From assembly GCA_963170055.1 (NCBI GenBank), contig CAUJGJ010000371.1, forward strand, positions 2,681,011 through 2,745,010: a stretch of DNA of 64,000 nucleotides. The letters run 5' to 3'. Below are positions 21,901 through 29,100 of this stretch, one piece after another; positions within the stretch are counted from its first letter, which is position 1, and every line of letters begins with the position of its first letter. A program made the translations under genes and the position numbers. Source of the DNA: Halisarca cf. caerulea. Taxonomy: Eukaryota > Porifera > Demospongiae > Chondrillida > Halisarcidae. The notes under the pieces were generated by a model, which saw only the letters and a program-made list of their open reading frames with translations, did no database searches and was not told the DNA's origin.

Positions 21901-23084
21901 GCAAATGAATCAATTTCTCTCCTACTACCATCTGAGCATGTTATTTAATGATGATCTGAAATCTGACTAAATAGTAGGAATGTAGATATTGGTATGCCAG
22001 TCGCTGGGTCTACCAGACCTGTTCCTATGGCCCTGCATATGCAATCATTCAGGTTTATTATTGTAGTGTGTATAGAATCTTTACATTGTCTATTATTATA
22101 ATTATTTTTCTTGTGCAGGTATTCCACACTAGTTTATTAGTACAAGGGCGCAAACTGCAATGTAAATCTTTGCCTAATTTATTGTTGCCCACCTGTAACA
22201 CATCAGCTGTAGTTATTGGATCGAAGATATTCGTTGGGGGAGGTATCTGTCATTCAGATGATGACAAAGAAGTAACTGCGAATGCTCGCAGAATCCAGGT
22301 TTATGATATCAATTCGTTCACTTGGGATACACTACCACCTGCACCATTATACCGAAGCAAAGTTACAACAGTGCTGGGTCAGCTTACACTGATAGGAGGT
22401 CGAAATGCATTCACCAAAGAAATTAGTAATTTGATATACAGTTGGGATGAGGGTGAGTACAAGTGGGTGCAACATGTTCCACCTATGCCAACAGAAAGAG
22501 TTCGTCCATGTATCATTCACTGTAAGTCATTCATGTTGGTCGCTGGTGGAAAAGCTGGTGATGGGAAGTCTCTTCTCGACTCTATTGATGTATTGAACAT
22601 TAGCACTTTTCAGTGGGATACCTTACATTCCTTAAAATTGCCACAGCCAATGTATCTCATGAGAACCTGCATCAGTAGTGGATTTCTGTACATATCCAGT
22701 GGCTGGTCAAATATTTCATCCATGGGAGCAACCACTGCTGCTTACAAGATTTCAATGCATGAGCTAGAAGAGGCTCTTAGCAGTCATCATGAATTAAATT
22801 GGTTGCGAATAGAGGACACTCCATTTCTGGAATCAGCTTTAGTGGTGGATAGTGACCAGCCCTTGCTTGTAGGTGGTCATAAAGCACAAAGATCAACACC
22901 TAATGTGTGCCTTTATGATCCATCATCCAACGGGTGGTCTGTCATAGGAAGATGTCTAAACCCGTGCTTGAGGTCCTGCTGCATAGCAATAAGTGAATCA
23001 GTGTTTTTGGTAATTGGAGGTTCCCCTAGCCAAACAGCTTTCAAGTCGCCACTTTTGAGTATCTTTCAGCTGATCTATGTCTAG
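760..23084 (+). CDS. CARD - coiled-coil - pseudokinase - kelch protein (six exons)
   Basis: Proposed exons: 760-1152, 6066-6150, 14426-15213, 16449-16685, 20501-21346, 22119-23084; they splice to 3315 nt (1104 aa plus stop). Junction phases agree at every joint (0, 1, 0, 0, 0); the 85-nt second exon is needed to reconcile the phase-0 end of exon 1 with the phase-1 start of exon 3. The ATG at 760 sits in a good context (AAAATGG) with a TATAAAT-like string at 653-659. Domain order: CARD about residues 31-125; unrecognised region 160-422; coiled coil about 433-501; kinase-like domain about 505-770; kelch propeller about 790-1100. CARDs recruit partners by death-fold contacts and kelch propellers bind proteins, so a cytosolic signalling or scaffold role is inferred. 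The combination recalls RIPK2 (kinase plus CARD) but with reversed order and added kelch. Two donors are weak (GTCAGT after exon 3, GTGATT after exon 5). Extra small exons between exons 4 and 5 cannot be excluded. Confidence 0.72.
1160..3514 (+). mobile_element. CAGGGGCRTAGCC-TIR DNA transposon, copy 1 (hAT5-like)
   Basis: It begins CAGGGGCGTAGCCAG and ends in the near-inverse TGGCAACACCCCTG. Flanking 5-mers are GAGTG and GAGTA (4 of 5 match). Both ends align with the element at 16993-18658 read on the opposite strand. No transposase frame survives, and a LINE fragment is nested inside. Seven bases separate its start from the exon 1 splice junction. The hAT assignment is tentative, based on CAG-type termini and short target duplications. 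Confidence 0.7.
1880..2380 (-). pseudogene. Non-LTR retrotransposon 3' fragment
   Basis: On the minus strand a decayed frame contains CKCGSIFNVEHALS (near 2250-2300) and, at 1910-2101, NPRARSNCSSTNL and EVEHGMFTPLVMST. These resemble the CxCG...HALSC and EHGSFTPLVFSTSGGMG segments that follow the reverse transcriptase in a class of invertebrate non-LTR elements (recalled, not searched). Stops and frameshifts are frequent. It is nested in the transposon at 1160-3514, whose relative at 16993 lacks it. Confidence 0.5.
3515..6065. other. Intron 1 remainder, decayed repeats
   Basis: No gene is seen. Content: CTCTAATTTTTGTCATTCC-type repeats near 3620-3740 that recur at 7690-7800; a weak minus-strand frame at 4022-4378 that might be a degraded transposase N-terminus; and a cluster of GGAATCTT/GGAATCCC short repeats at 4850-5010. 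The rest is unassigned. Confidence 0.4.
6066..6150 (+). CDS. Exon 2: short linker exon
   Basis: An 85-nt candidate exon between a TTTCAG acceptor and a G/GTACTT donor. It encodes 28 polar Ser/Gln-rich residues plus one base. It starts in phase 0, as exon 1 ends, and ends in phase 1, as the acceptor at 14425/14426 requires. There is no domain. Support is phase logic and splice signals only. Confidence 0.5.
6365..7615. mobile_element. Foldback element with about 440-bp inverted arms
   Basis: The left arm (6365 to about 6812) starts CCCACTGCGTGGGCGGTATC. The right arm (about 7171-7615) is its reverse complement, with few mismatches along its whole length, ending GATACCGCCCACGCAGTGGG. The loop holds a (TA)n tract (6818-6860) and a second, independent palindrome (about 6865-6998). 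The element sits between TA-rich tracts, so no target duplication can be read. No protein is coded. Confidence 0.88.
6865..6998. repeat. Inner palindrome (MITE) nested in the foldback loop
   Basis: The left arm, with ACATGGGGAATATACTAAGTG, is answered by CACTTAGTATATTCCCATGT on the right, and the outer ends TATACCCTTCTTTTGCTG and CAGCAAAAGTGGGGTAT pair imperfectly. It adjoins the (TA)n tract, which fits insertion at TA by a mariner-type MITE (inference). Confidence 0.75.
7616..7679. repeat. (TA)n microsatellite
   Basis: Perfect TA dinucleotide tract directly abutting the right end of the foldback element. Tyr-Ile frames across it are not genes. Confidence 0.95.
8060..10030 (+). pseudogene. 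Non-LTR retrotransposon reverse transcriptase, broken
   Basis: Reverse transcriptase blocks read in order: a RPIALTSCVGKLYTSVL segment (near 8560-8620), DLANAYGSVQHNLI (from 8775), QGDPLSVIIFN (near 8955), and the catalytic YADDTSLLA (near 9080). The reading frame is broken by a TGA at 8768-8770 and by a frameshift near 9295. A degenerate tail continues to about 10030 (FALNSVTNTLTHS). No endonuclease is seen upstream because the copy starts just after a GA microsatellite. The clade is uncertain; an R2/NeSL-like group is my tentative reading. It lies in the sense orientation within intron 2 of the CARD-kelch gene. Confidence 0.8.
8092..8177. repeat. (GA)n microsatellite
   Basis: Perfect GA tract at the 5' boundary of the retrotransposon copy. 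Arg-Glu and Ser-Leu frames here are artefacts. Confidence 0.95.
10286..10551. repeat. (GA)n/(GGGA)n compound microsatellite
   Basis: GA tract with a GGGA block at 10313-10366 and small GAGG interruptions near 10434-10462. It follows the decayed 3' region of the retrotransposon. No gene. Confidence 0.95.
11381..11605. repeat. TCTAGCC-rich repeat, single arm
   Basis: Iterated CTATGCCCATCTAGCC-type units preceded by a duplicated GTCCAACCCACCTCTGTCTAG. It matches one arm of the foldback at 24322-24694. Confidence 0.7.
12013..12778. mobile_element. CAGGGTTCTATCC-TIR element with 7-bp target duplication
   Basis: It starts CAGGGTTCTATCCAG, ends CTAGATAGAACCCTG, and is flanked by exact TTTCTAT copies at 12006-12012 and 12779-12785. 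Inside, a roughly 150-bp block (12116-12266) is repeated at 12383-12533, separated by an AC-rich tract. No protein is coded. It is nested in the element at 11809-13695. Confidence 0.78.
12907..13453. mobile_element. Foldback element with about 200-bp arms
   Basis: The left arm starting GAGCTTATGCGTTAACATCA pairs with a right arm ending GTGACGTCAAACGCATAAGCTC. Similarity is clear out to TCTCCTTAAAAAGACACTAAAGGTAA and its inverse. It is nested in the TA-flanked element. No protein is coded. Confidence 0.82.
14426..15213 (+). CDS. Exon 3: conserved-looking region of unknown function
   Basis: This exon gives 262 codons of continuous, well-behaved coding sequence with no recognised family. The first part, after a Ser/Pro linker, is basic and helical (motifs SKIKKIVDMYWDGKGELRLP and IKRKYRRY). 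The second part is rich in hydrophobic helices and holds TDEQVLLAVVLHLKEYF and FADGCTTLFYSILRADAV. Lengthy helical packing without membrane-type stretches suggests a globular helical module. The acceptor at TTTGTAG/GT was preferred over the CTTCAG 27 bases upstream because only the former joins the phase of exon 2. Confidence 0.62.
15655..16263. mobile_element. GGTGGTGTTTACACTA-TIR MITE
   Basis: Sixteen identical bases in inverted orientation at both ends. Flanking trinucleotides are TTA and TTG, close to the TWA duplication of PIF/Harbinger elements (weak inference). It lies in intron 3 of the CARD-kelch gene. Confidence 0.6.
16449..16685 (+). CDS. Exon 4: coiled coil
   Basis: This 79-codon exon lies between ACCCAG and AAG/GTACAC, phase 0 at both ends. 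From about its tenth residue it is a Glu/Lys/Gln-rich heptad-like helix (EIQAKEKEIEVLKHQL and onward), as expected of a dimerising coiled coil placed just before a kinase-like domain. Confidence 0.65.
16993..18658 (-). mobile_element. CAGGGGCRTAGCC-TIR DNA transposon, copy 2
   Basis: Ends are CAGGGGCATAGCCAGCAAG and CCGGCTATGCCCCTG, with an exact 5-bp GCAAC duplication on both sides (16988-16992, 18659-18663). Read as reverse complement it aligns with both ends of the element at 1160-3514. It contains a nested element at about 17342-17931. Confidence 0.8.
17342..17931. mobile_element. CCGTATAGCCGG-TIR element nested in copy 2
   Basis: The left end TA/CCGTATAGCCGGAAAGGTTGG and the right end, the inverse of CCATACAGCCGAAAAGGTTGG followed by TA, form terminal inverted repeats with TA flanks, as in Tc1/mariner elements. 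A decayed relative with CCATATAG termini is at 61331-61850. Confidence 0.65.
18836..18935. repeat. (TG)n microsatellite
   Basis: Nearly perfect TG tract. Frames across it are artefacts. Confidence 0.95.
19009..19669. mobile_element. CAGTGTTTTAGCC-TIR element with 5-bp target duplication
   Basis: It starts CAGTGTTTTAGCCAGC and ends GGCTAAAACACTG, flanked by exact CTAAT copies (19004-19008, 19670-19674). A poly-G run follows the left end. It lies in intron 4 of the CARD-kelch gene. Five-base duplications with CAG termini fit hAT5-type elements (family knowledge, tentative). Confidence 0.78.
20501..21346 (+). CDS. Exon 5: TKL-type kinase-like domain, probable pseudokinase
   Basis: A nearly complete protein kinase fold in one exon. 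The Gly-rich loop GEGTYGSV (from residue 512) and the VAIK lysine (K532) are intact. The catalytic loop reads HGNITPKN at 635-642, so the HRD aspartate is replaced by Asn (N637) and the Arg by Gly. The metal-binding motif reads DSG (D656) rather than DFG, and the APE motif reads PPE (E678). ATP binding may be retained, but ordinary phosphotransfer is doubtful. The sequence resembles TKL kinases (RIPK-like), inferred by eye. The donor at 21346/21347 (AAG/GTGATT) was chosen because it keeps phase 0 with the kelch exon; a second possible donor at 21444 would not. Confidence 0.72.
22119..23084 (+). CDS. Exon 6: C-terminal kelch propeller
   Basis: This terminal exon gives 321 residues and a TAG stop. 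Successive blades are marked by glycine pairs followed by aromatic/Asp strands: VGGGICH, LIGGRN, VAGGKAGDG, ISSGW, LVGGHK and VIGGSPS, with the typical VYDINSFTWDTLP and LNISTFQWDTL strands between. About six blades are visible, and the fourth has lost its double Gly. Kelch propellers are protein-binding platforms. The acceptor is TTGTGCAG at 22111-22118. Confidence 0.82.
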   Translation, partial: VFHTSLLVQGRKLQCKSLPNLLLPTCNTSAVVIGSKIFVGGGICHSDDDKEVTANARRIQVYDINSFTWDTLPPAPLYRSKVTTVLGQLTLIGGRNAFTKEISNLIYSWDEGEYKWVQHVPPMPTERVRPCIIHCKSFMLVAGGKAGDGKSLLDSIDVLNISTFQWDTLHSLKLPQPMYLMRTCISSGFLYISSGWSNISSMGATTAAYKISMHELEEALSSHHELNWLRIEDTPFLESALVVDSDQPLLVGGHKAQRSTPNVCLYDPSSNGWSVIGRCLNPCLRSCCIAISESVFLVIGGSPSQTAFKSPLLSIFQLIYV

Positions 23085-23519
23085 TTCTGTTGGATTTAGA
23101 TGTTTAGTTTAATTCCTTCCCCATTGCTACTATAATATAAAATATTACATGCATGCTTTGTCTTTTCTACTGTGCTACACAAAATCAGGACATTGATCTG
23201 TAATTATGATAATTGTGTGTTCTGGAAGAGAATATGGTTGTTAGCTGTAGAATGTTTGTCTGTTTTCTGATTAACATTAATTTTTAATCAGATTTGTACT
23301 ATATATGTGTTCATACAAGTGTTTCTTGTGCTTATCTTGATTTTGTTCTATCCTGTATTTTATATCTTATTGTCATAATGAAACTGATTGAAGAGAATGT
23401 GAAATAATATTATATATAAATTAATGTGGTTACTTGATTATTGCATGCTTGCAAAGCCACATTTGATAATGACAATTTGCATACATGTAATCAATGTGCA
23501 CTTGGTTAACTATTAATAC

Positions 23520-23792
23520 AATTAACACCTTCCAATTTGTAATGCACAATTCCATTATGAAATATTCAGCCAAGGATCCACAAATTTGCAAACCCATGAA
23601 GATCAAAGGAAAGATCAAAGGGGTTGTTTTGTGTTTGCCTATTCAAAACACAAAACAATGTAGCTGTAAACAACTTTTACAGTGGGGTTACAGCTGGTAC
23701 AGCTGCTATCTCTAAGGGTTTGTAAATTTGTGGATCCTAGGCTGGAACATTTCATAATGGAATTGTGCATTGCATAATGGAAGGTGTTAATT
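23520..23792. repeat. Foldback MITE, about 80-bp arms
   Basis: AATTAACACCTTCC and GATCCACAAATTTGCAAACCC on the left are answered by GGGTTTGTAAATTTGTGGATC and GGAAGGTGTTAATT on the right. The spacer is about 110 bp. Confidence 0.82.
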
Positions 23793-24052
23793 ATGACATT
23801 GCATAATATTGGCCAGTGAAATATAATATTATTATTATTATTTATATAATATATTAATAATATATTATAATTATTACATTTTGCATTAGCTCAGATATAT
23901 CAGTCTGCATATTCAAAATTAATTATGACATTGCATAATATTGGCCAGTGAAATATAATATTATTATTATTATTTATATAATATATTAATAATATATTAT
24001 AATTATGACATTTTGCATTAGCTCAGATATATCAGTCTGCATATTCAAAATT
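23789..24052. repeat. Tandem duplication, 132 bp x 2
   Basis: Two almost identical copies (from 23789 and from 23921). Each starts AATTATGACATTGCATAATA, contains an (ATT)n/ATATAATA core and ends TCTGCATATTCAAAATT. Very few differences, so recent. Confidence 0.9.
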
Positions 24053-24321
24053 AATGAACCAAAAGATACATTACACCAGAAAATGTTGCAAATTTGCATG
24101 CATGTTTTTATCATTTGTGTAGTTGTGCATGTGCATGGTGGTTCATGCAGTGAATACTTGTAAATCCATCACAAATACTAATAGGGCTATTTCTTGGCAG
24201 ATTAATAATACTAGCTATATATGGCATGCAGATTATAAATTTAGTGCTTATCAATGCATGTACTGTTTTCATGGCATTAATTTTGCATTCATGCATGCAT
24301 ATGATACAAAAAAATTCATGA

Positions 24322-24694
24322 CACTTGGAACAATTAAGGGTAAGTTGCAAAACCAGTACAGGGCTAGATGGGCAACGGCAAGACAGGCATAGGGCTAGAT
24401 GAGCAAAAGGCTACATATACATGAGGCTAGCTAGACGGGAATAGGGCTAGACAGAGTTTAGTTGGACTGCAATTAAATTCCTACATCCTGCATTTGCAGC
24501 ACATTATACAGTACACATGTGCTGCGGGATGTTGGAATTTACACAGTGTGTACTCAGTCCAACTAAACTCTGTCTAGCCCTATACCCGTCTAGCCTCATG
24601 TATGTGTAGCCTTTTGTTCGTCTAGCCCTATGCCTGTCTTGCCTTTGCCCACCTAGCCCTGTACCAGTTTTGCAACTTACCCTTGTTCCAAGTG
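24322..24694. mobile_element. TCTAGCC-rich foldback element, complete copy
   Basis: Outer ends CACTTGGAACAA and TTGTTCCAAGTG. Each arm is built of iterated roughly 20-bp units around TCTAGCCCTATGCC. The centre is a second palindrome, TCCTACATCC...GGATGTTGGA. Partial copies occur at 11381, 48430, 53788 and 55640. Confidence 0.8.
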
Positions 24695-26162
24695 TTTTGG
24701 AGGATCCTTGTTTGATGCACAATCCTGTGTCAATCCTACATAATCTTAACTACTAAATAGAGAACTGGGATGTTGCAAATGGCCCAAACACAAAACTCAG
24801 AAATCCTACCTCTTCATTATTGAATTTTAAGAATTAGTAGACAGAAATTCAAGATATTCATGTTTTATTACGTATGTATTGAGCTTTAAATGGAACAATT
24901 AGACTGCCATTTGCAAGTAAGCCAAGATTCGATTATAAATCTATTTTGCTGATTTATCTACGAACTATCTGTGCTCTGATTAAAACTGTTCAAGGCTTAT
25001 CTTATACTTGACGCTTATCCAAGTAGCTGTTTGCTAGTAATGTGTTCTTTATAGTCTCGAAATAAAGCCACAATTTGAGTTGAAATTACATGTTTTGGGC
25101 CAAAAGGTGGAATTTTACCCTACAAAATGTGTGACCGACCTCAAATGGCCTCCCATATTGGCGAAGGGAACAATTAACCTTAATTAAAAGTTAAACCATT
25201 GAGGAGTATCTAAACCAGTAATGCGCTCAGTAATAATAATAAAATTAATAATGAAATCAATAATATTATACTTACTAGTGGTTGAAGGTATAAGTCAGAG
25301 TATATATGCATAATTGCTGTTGCAACTCTAGCAATGATACTTCCCTAACTGCCTAACTGTAATGCATGTATTAATTAAGAGGTTGAAGGTATATAGTACA
25401 ATCAATTGTTGCATGTCTAGCAATAATACATCCCTAATTGCCTAACTGTAATGCATACGAGTATAATTAGCAGTTCATCAAGGTACATATATTGTTGCAA
25501 CTCAACCTGTCACACATTAATCTTGTCCCCCCTAAAAGTTGCAAATTGTCCAGTGTGGGTACTTATCTAATACAAACTCTTAATGTTGGGGGGGTTAGGG
25601 TTTGGGTTGGATTGGGGTTTAGGTATTTTAGTATTGATAAAACTATAGGGGGACAACTTACTGTAGGGGACCATTCACTGCATTAAAGATCTAGCAATGG
25701 TACTCTCTATAGTATCTGCCAGTGCGACAGGGCTATGCACAGTAGTTTTTCACTTCAAATCTAATGTTTAGTTAGTTTTCGTACTCGACCTTTGGGTCAA
25801 GAATCTACCATACACCATAGGGAAGAACATATATAAGGTAAAGGGGGGTAATTTGGAACAGTCAGCCAAAAGCAGTCTCAATCACAAGCTACATCCATTA
25901 TTTCTCGTCTGTATTGTCTCAGTGAAGGGGGGATTGGCAGTAGCAAGAATTGTTGGGTAACTTAACCACAACAGGCTCTGTTCCAAATTATCAGCGTGTT
26001 CCAAATTACCCTCCTTTTACCTGTCCTAATCTAAGAAGCACAAAAAACGTTTTTTTCCTCTTGTGAAGGCAATATAAACCCATTTGGGTTGAAGGGTGGT
26101 TTAGCCGGTAAGTACTTTACGATACATCTTTGGCAAGAAGCTCTCAGTATCACGTGACAAAA

Positions 26163-29100
26163 ATGGCTTTCGAGCTTGTCATTGTAGTGGTTTCGGTGGT
26201 AGCTGCCACACTTGTTGCCTTACGTTTTTTTTCTGCATTCCCTTCAAGTAGCCATTGGTATACTAGAATCAATGTTTCTACTATATTCGATGAGAACTGT
26301 GCTAGTCAATCAAGCAGGCGGAAGCGAAGTGGGAAGCATGATCGTAAAGTGAAAGTAGCGATCATCGGAGCAGGTGAGACTATGATAATGCGGATAGAGG
26401 ATTCTGTACGTATATGAAACATTTGCGTGTGATGCGTGTTTAGAAAACAAATCCTAATTTCTTGAGATCTCCGTTAGCCTACTGTGAGTCATCATACTAC
26501 ATAGAGTGGTATTAGAAGTCTATGATGCACGCGAGGGGTCTGCCACTAAGTAAAATGTGAGGTACTTCTCTACTGCACTCTCATGCAACTCGTAGAGAGG
26601 AAAAACTACAGTACTTGATTATAGCTCGTTGATGCAGTCTGATGTATCAAATGATTACACCAAATAAGGCTTCATAATATTACTGTGCACGCATAGGTCT
26701 TTTATATAATGAAAATTGCTAATTTTGTGTGTACTTATTGCTGCATTCTGTAATCCCCACAAAGCATACTTATCTAGACCTCCATCTATATGTGGAGTAG
26801 TATCCTGGCAATATATTACATAGGCAGAGGAATGGTTTGCCAAGTAGGGGGGGGGGGCTAAAAGCCATGCATATGATGGTGCACAAATGGTTAATATTGC
26901 AATTGTGTCCATGCATGCAATGCTATACACAGATAATATTTTATATTGATCATTGAGATTATAATTATAAGTACCAGTGTTTTATTCTTGTACTTTATTG
27001 TATATCACACTTTTTTCACAAAATGTGTTAAATATGCAGTCCAAACTCAACTTATTTGGGGGGCCAAAGACATTCTTGCCCCCCCCCTTTGTGATGAGTG
27101 AGGGGGCCATGGCCCCCCTGCCCCCCCCCCCCCCCCCCCCCTCCTATTCCGCCGCCTATGTATTAAGCTAGTCAATCTCCAGAGTCATTAATATACTGAT
27201 ACAGATACAGTAAATGTATTAATGTTACACAAAATTTTAAATTAATAATATTAACAGATAATGTTAGTCTCGTACCCAGACCGTCACTCGGGTGCCGCCA
27301 TTTTATGCCGCCCTCGGTAGAATAAAATGGCGGTCGGCGGGAGGGTCTGGGTATCAGACTAAGATAATGTGAACCTAACAGTTCACTTCCTATCCACTTC
27401 ATGAACATATTATTATAATAGATACAAAAGTGACTATAGCCTGTTTCAGATAAGCTCCTCCTTTCCAACTTTAAAAGAGTGCATGCAAACAAATTATTGA
27501 ATCATTGCTATATTTTGTTGATGCATTATATTTATGCTGTAGGTGTTGGTGGAACATCAGCTGCCTATTTCATCAATGATTTACTGAGGGATAGGGCTGA
27601 GATTCATGTCTATGGTGATGGTAAAGTTGGAGGAAGATCGGCAGTGGTTAATTTTGATGGTCACTCATATGAAGCTGGTGCAACCATTATTCACAAAGAC
27701 AACATGTATATGGCAGGTTTTGCAAAGAAATTTGGTGAGCTAGAAATATATTCATTGACAATTTAAAATATCAACGAAGTAGGAATTATTCCCACAGACT
27801 ATGGAGAAGTAGGAGAGGGGACTGTTTTTATTGTTATCTCTCAGTTTAGTCCAAGATAATACAACTCGGTGAGAAGTTAGGTCACCCCTAGTTGGGCTGG
27901 CAAGTGCAACCCTTATACAGACTGTCAGTCAAGACTGTTAGACTATAAGTACTTGGGTTAGTATGTACTCCTGGATACTAGTAAGTACTTATTGCTCTGT
28001 CTCTACTTCATGCAATACTATTGAAACCCCTTGAATGGTAAGTACCTCGATTTGACAGTGAGTACCTATTTTACCGGTTTTGACAGACATTTGAGCCTCA
28101 GGGTACTTACTGTCAAAGCTCTACTGCATGTATCAAGTGGCTAATAATATGCTTAATTACTTTGCAGTGATTCATGCACTTACCGCGAGTTTGCTATATC
28201 CTGGATTTAATTTACAGCTGCTCTTACCTTTGGCCTCTAGGTAAGGTTTCAATAGAAATTTTTCGCTGGTGGGAATTGCCTCTCTAGCTGTGTGAAATTC
28301 AATGTATAAGTTTAAGAGCACTAAATGGCTATGTTTCTGCACTCCTAGACAGATTTTATAAGAGCAGGTTGTCACAGTGGCCCTTAGACCAAGGTTGCTT
28401 AACATAGGTGCAGTATAACTATCTGTTCACACTTGGAAAATGCAGTATTTTACTACTGAATACAATTGAATTTGCTGCATGAGGTACTAGTATGTATATC
28501 TGTACATGATATGCTATGATTAGATTACGTACCTGCTGTGTTTACCGTTGCCTACATGATAGTTGTGATTTCCATTAATTGTACATTATAATTAATAGTG
28601 ACAGTCTGCCCTAAACTAACTGTTTGTGAGACTGATTCTACAATATAGTTATCTACAAAATTAATAATGATTTCATACAATGTAGTATTTGTTGGTCAAA
28701 ATACCACACATTGGTAAATTTTCACGACCAGTAATAGTGCTTACTAATTTCACAATTGAGGGGGTTAATTTTTTCAGGTATATTCTGATCATGATCTGGT
28801 AATTATGCAAAGGTAAGATGGAGGGCTTCATGCCACTTTAAATCGGGAATATGTCTTTTTCTACTAAAATGAAACAATCCATAAATTTCTTCAGTTGTGA
28901 AAATTTCCTGAATATGGTATTATAACTGCATGGTAATTTATAAATATTTACCTGCAGACATCAGTTATAGAAATACTGAAAAATGTGTTTATCTCTCTGT
29001 GTAGGCCTCACTCGGATTCCTAGGTCCTATGAAGGACGCATTGGAATATTTGATGGATTCAAGTTTGTATTCTGTACAAGCAGCAATGGAATATTGACAG

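Larger units (their letters stand above)
23085..26162. other. Intergenic region between the kelch gene and the prenylcysteine oxidase gene
   Basis: No coding gene is supported. It contains a foldback (23520-23792), a tandem duplication (23789-24052), a TCTAGCC foldback (24322-24694) and a GGGGACA-type small element (about 25524-25656). The remainder is AT-rich with no recognised feature. The oxidase promoter should lie just before 26163. Confidence 0.6.

Noticed and set aside
24123..24392. 89-codon plus frame and 79-codon minus frame
   Set aside because: They overlap each other in AT-rich intergenic DNA and run into a foldback element; no motif.
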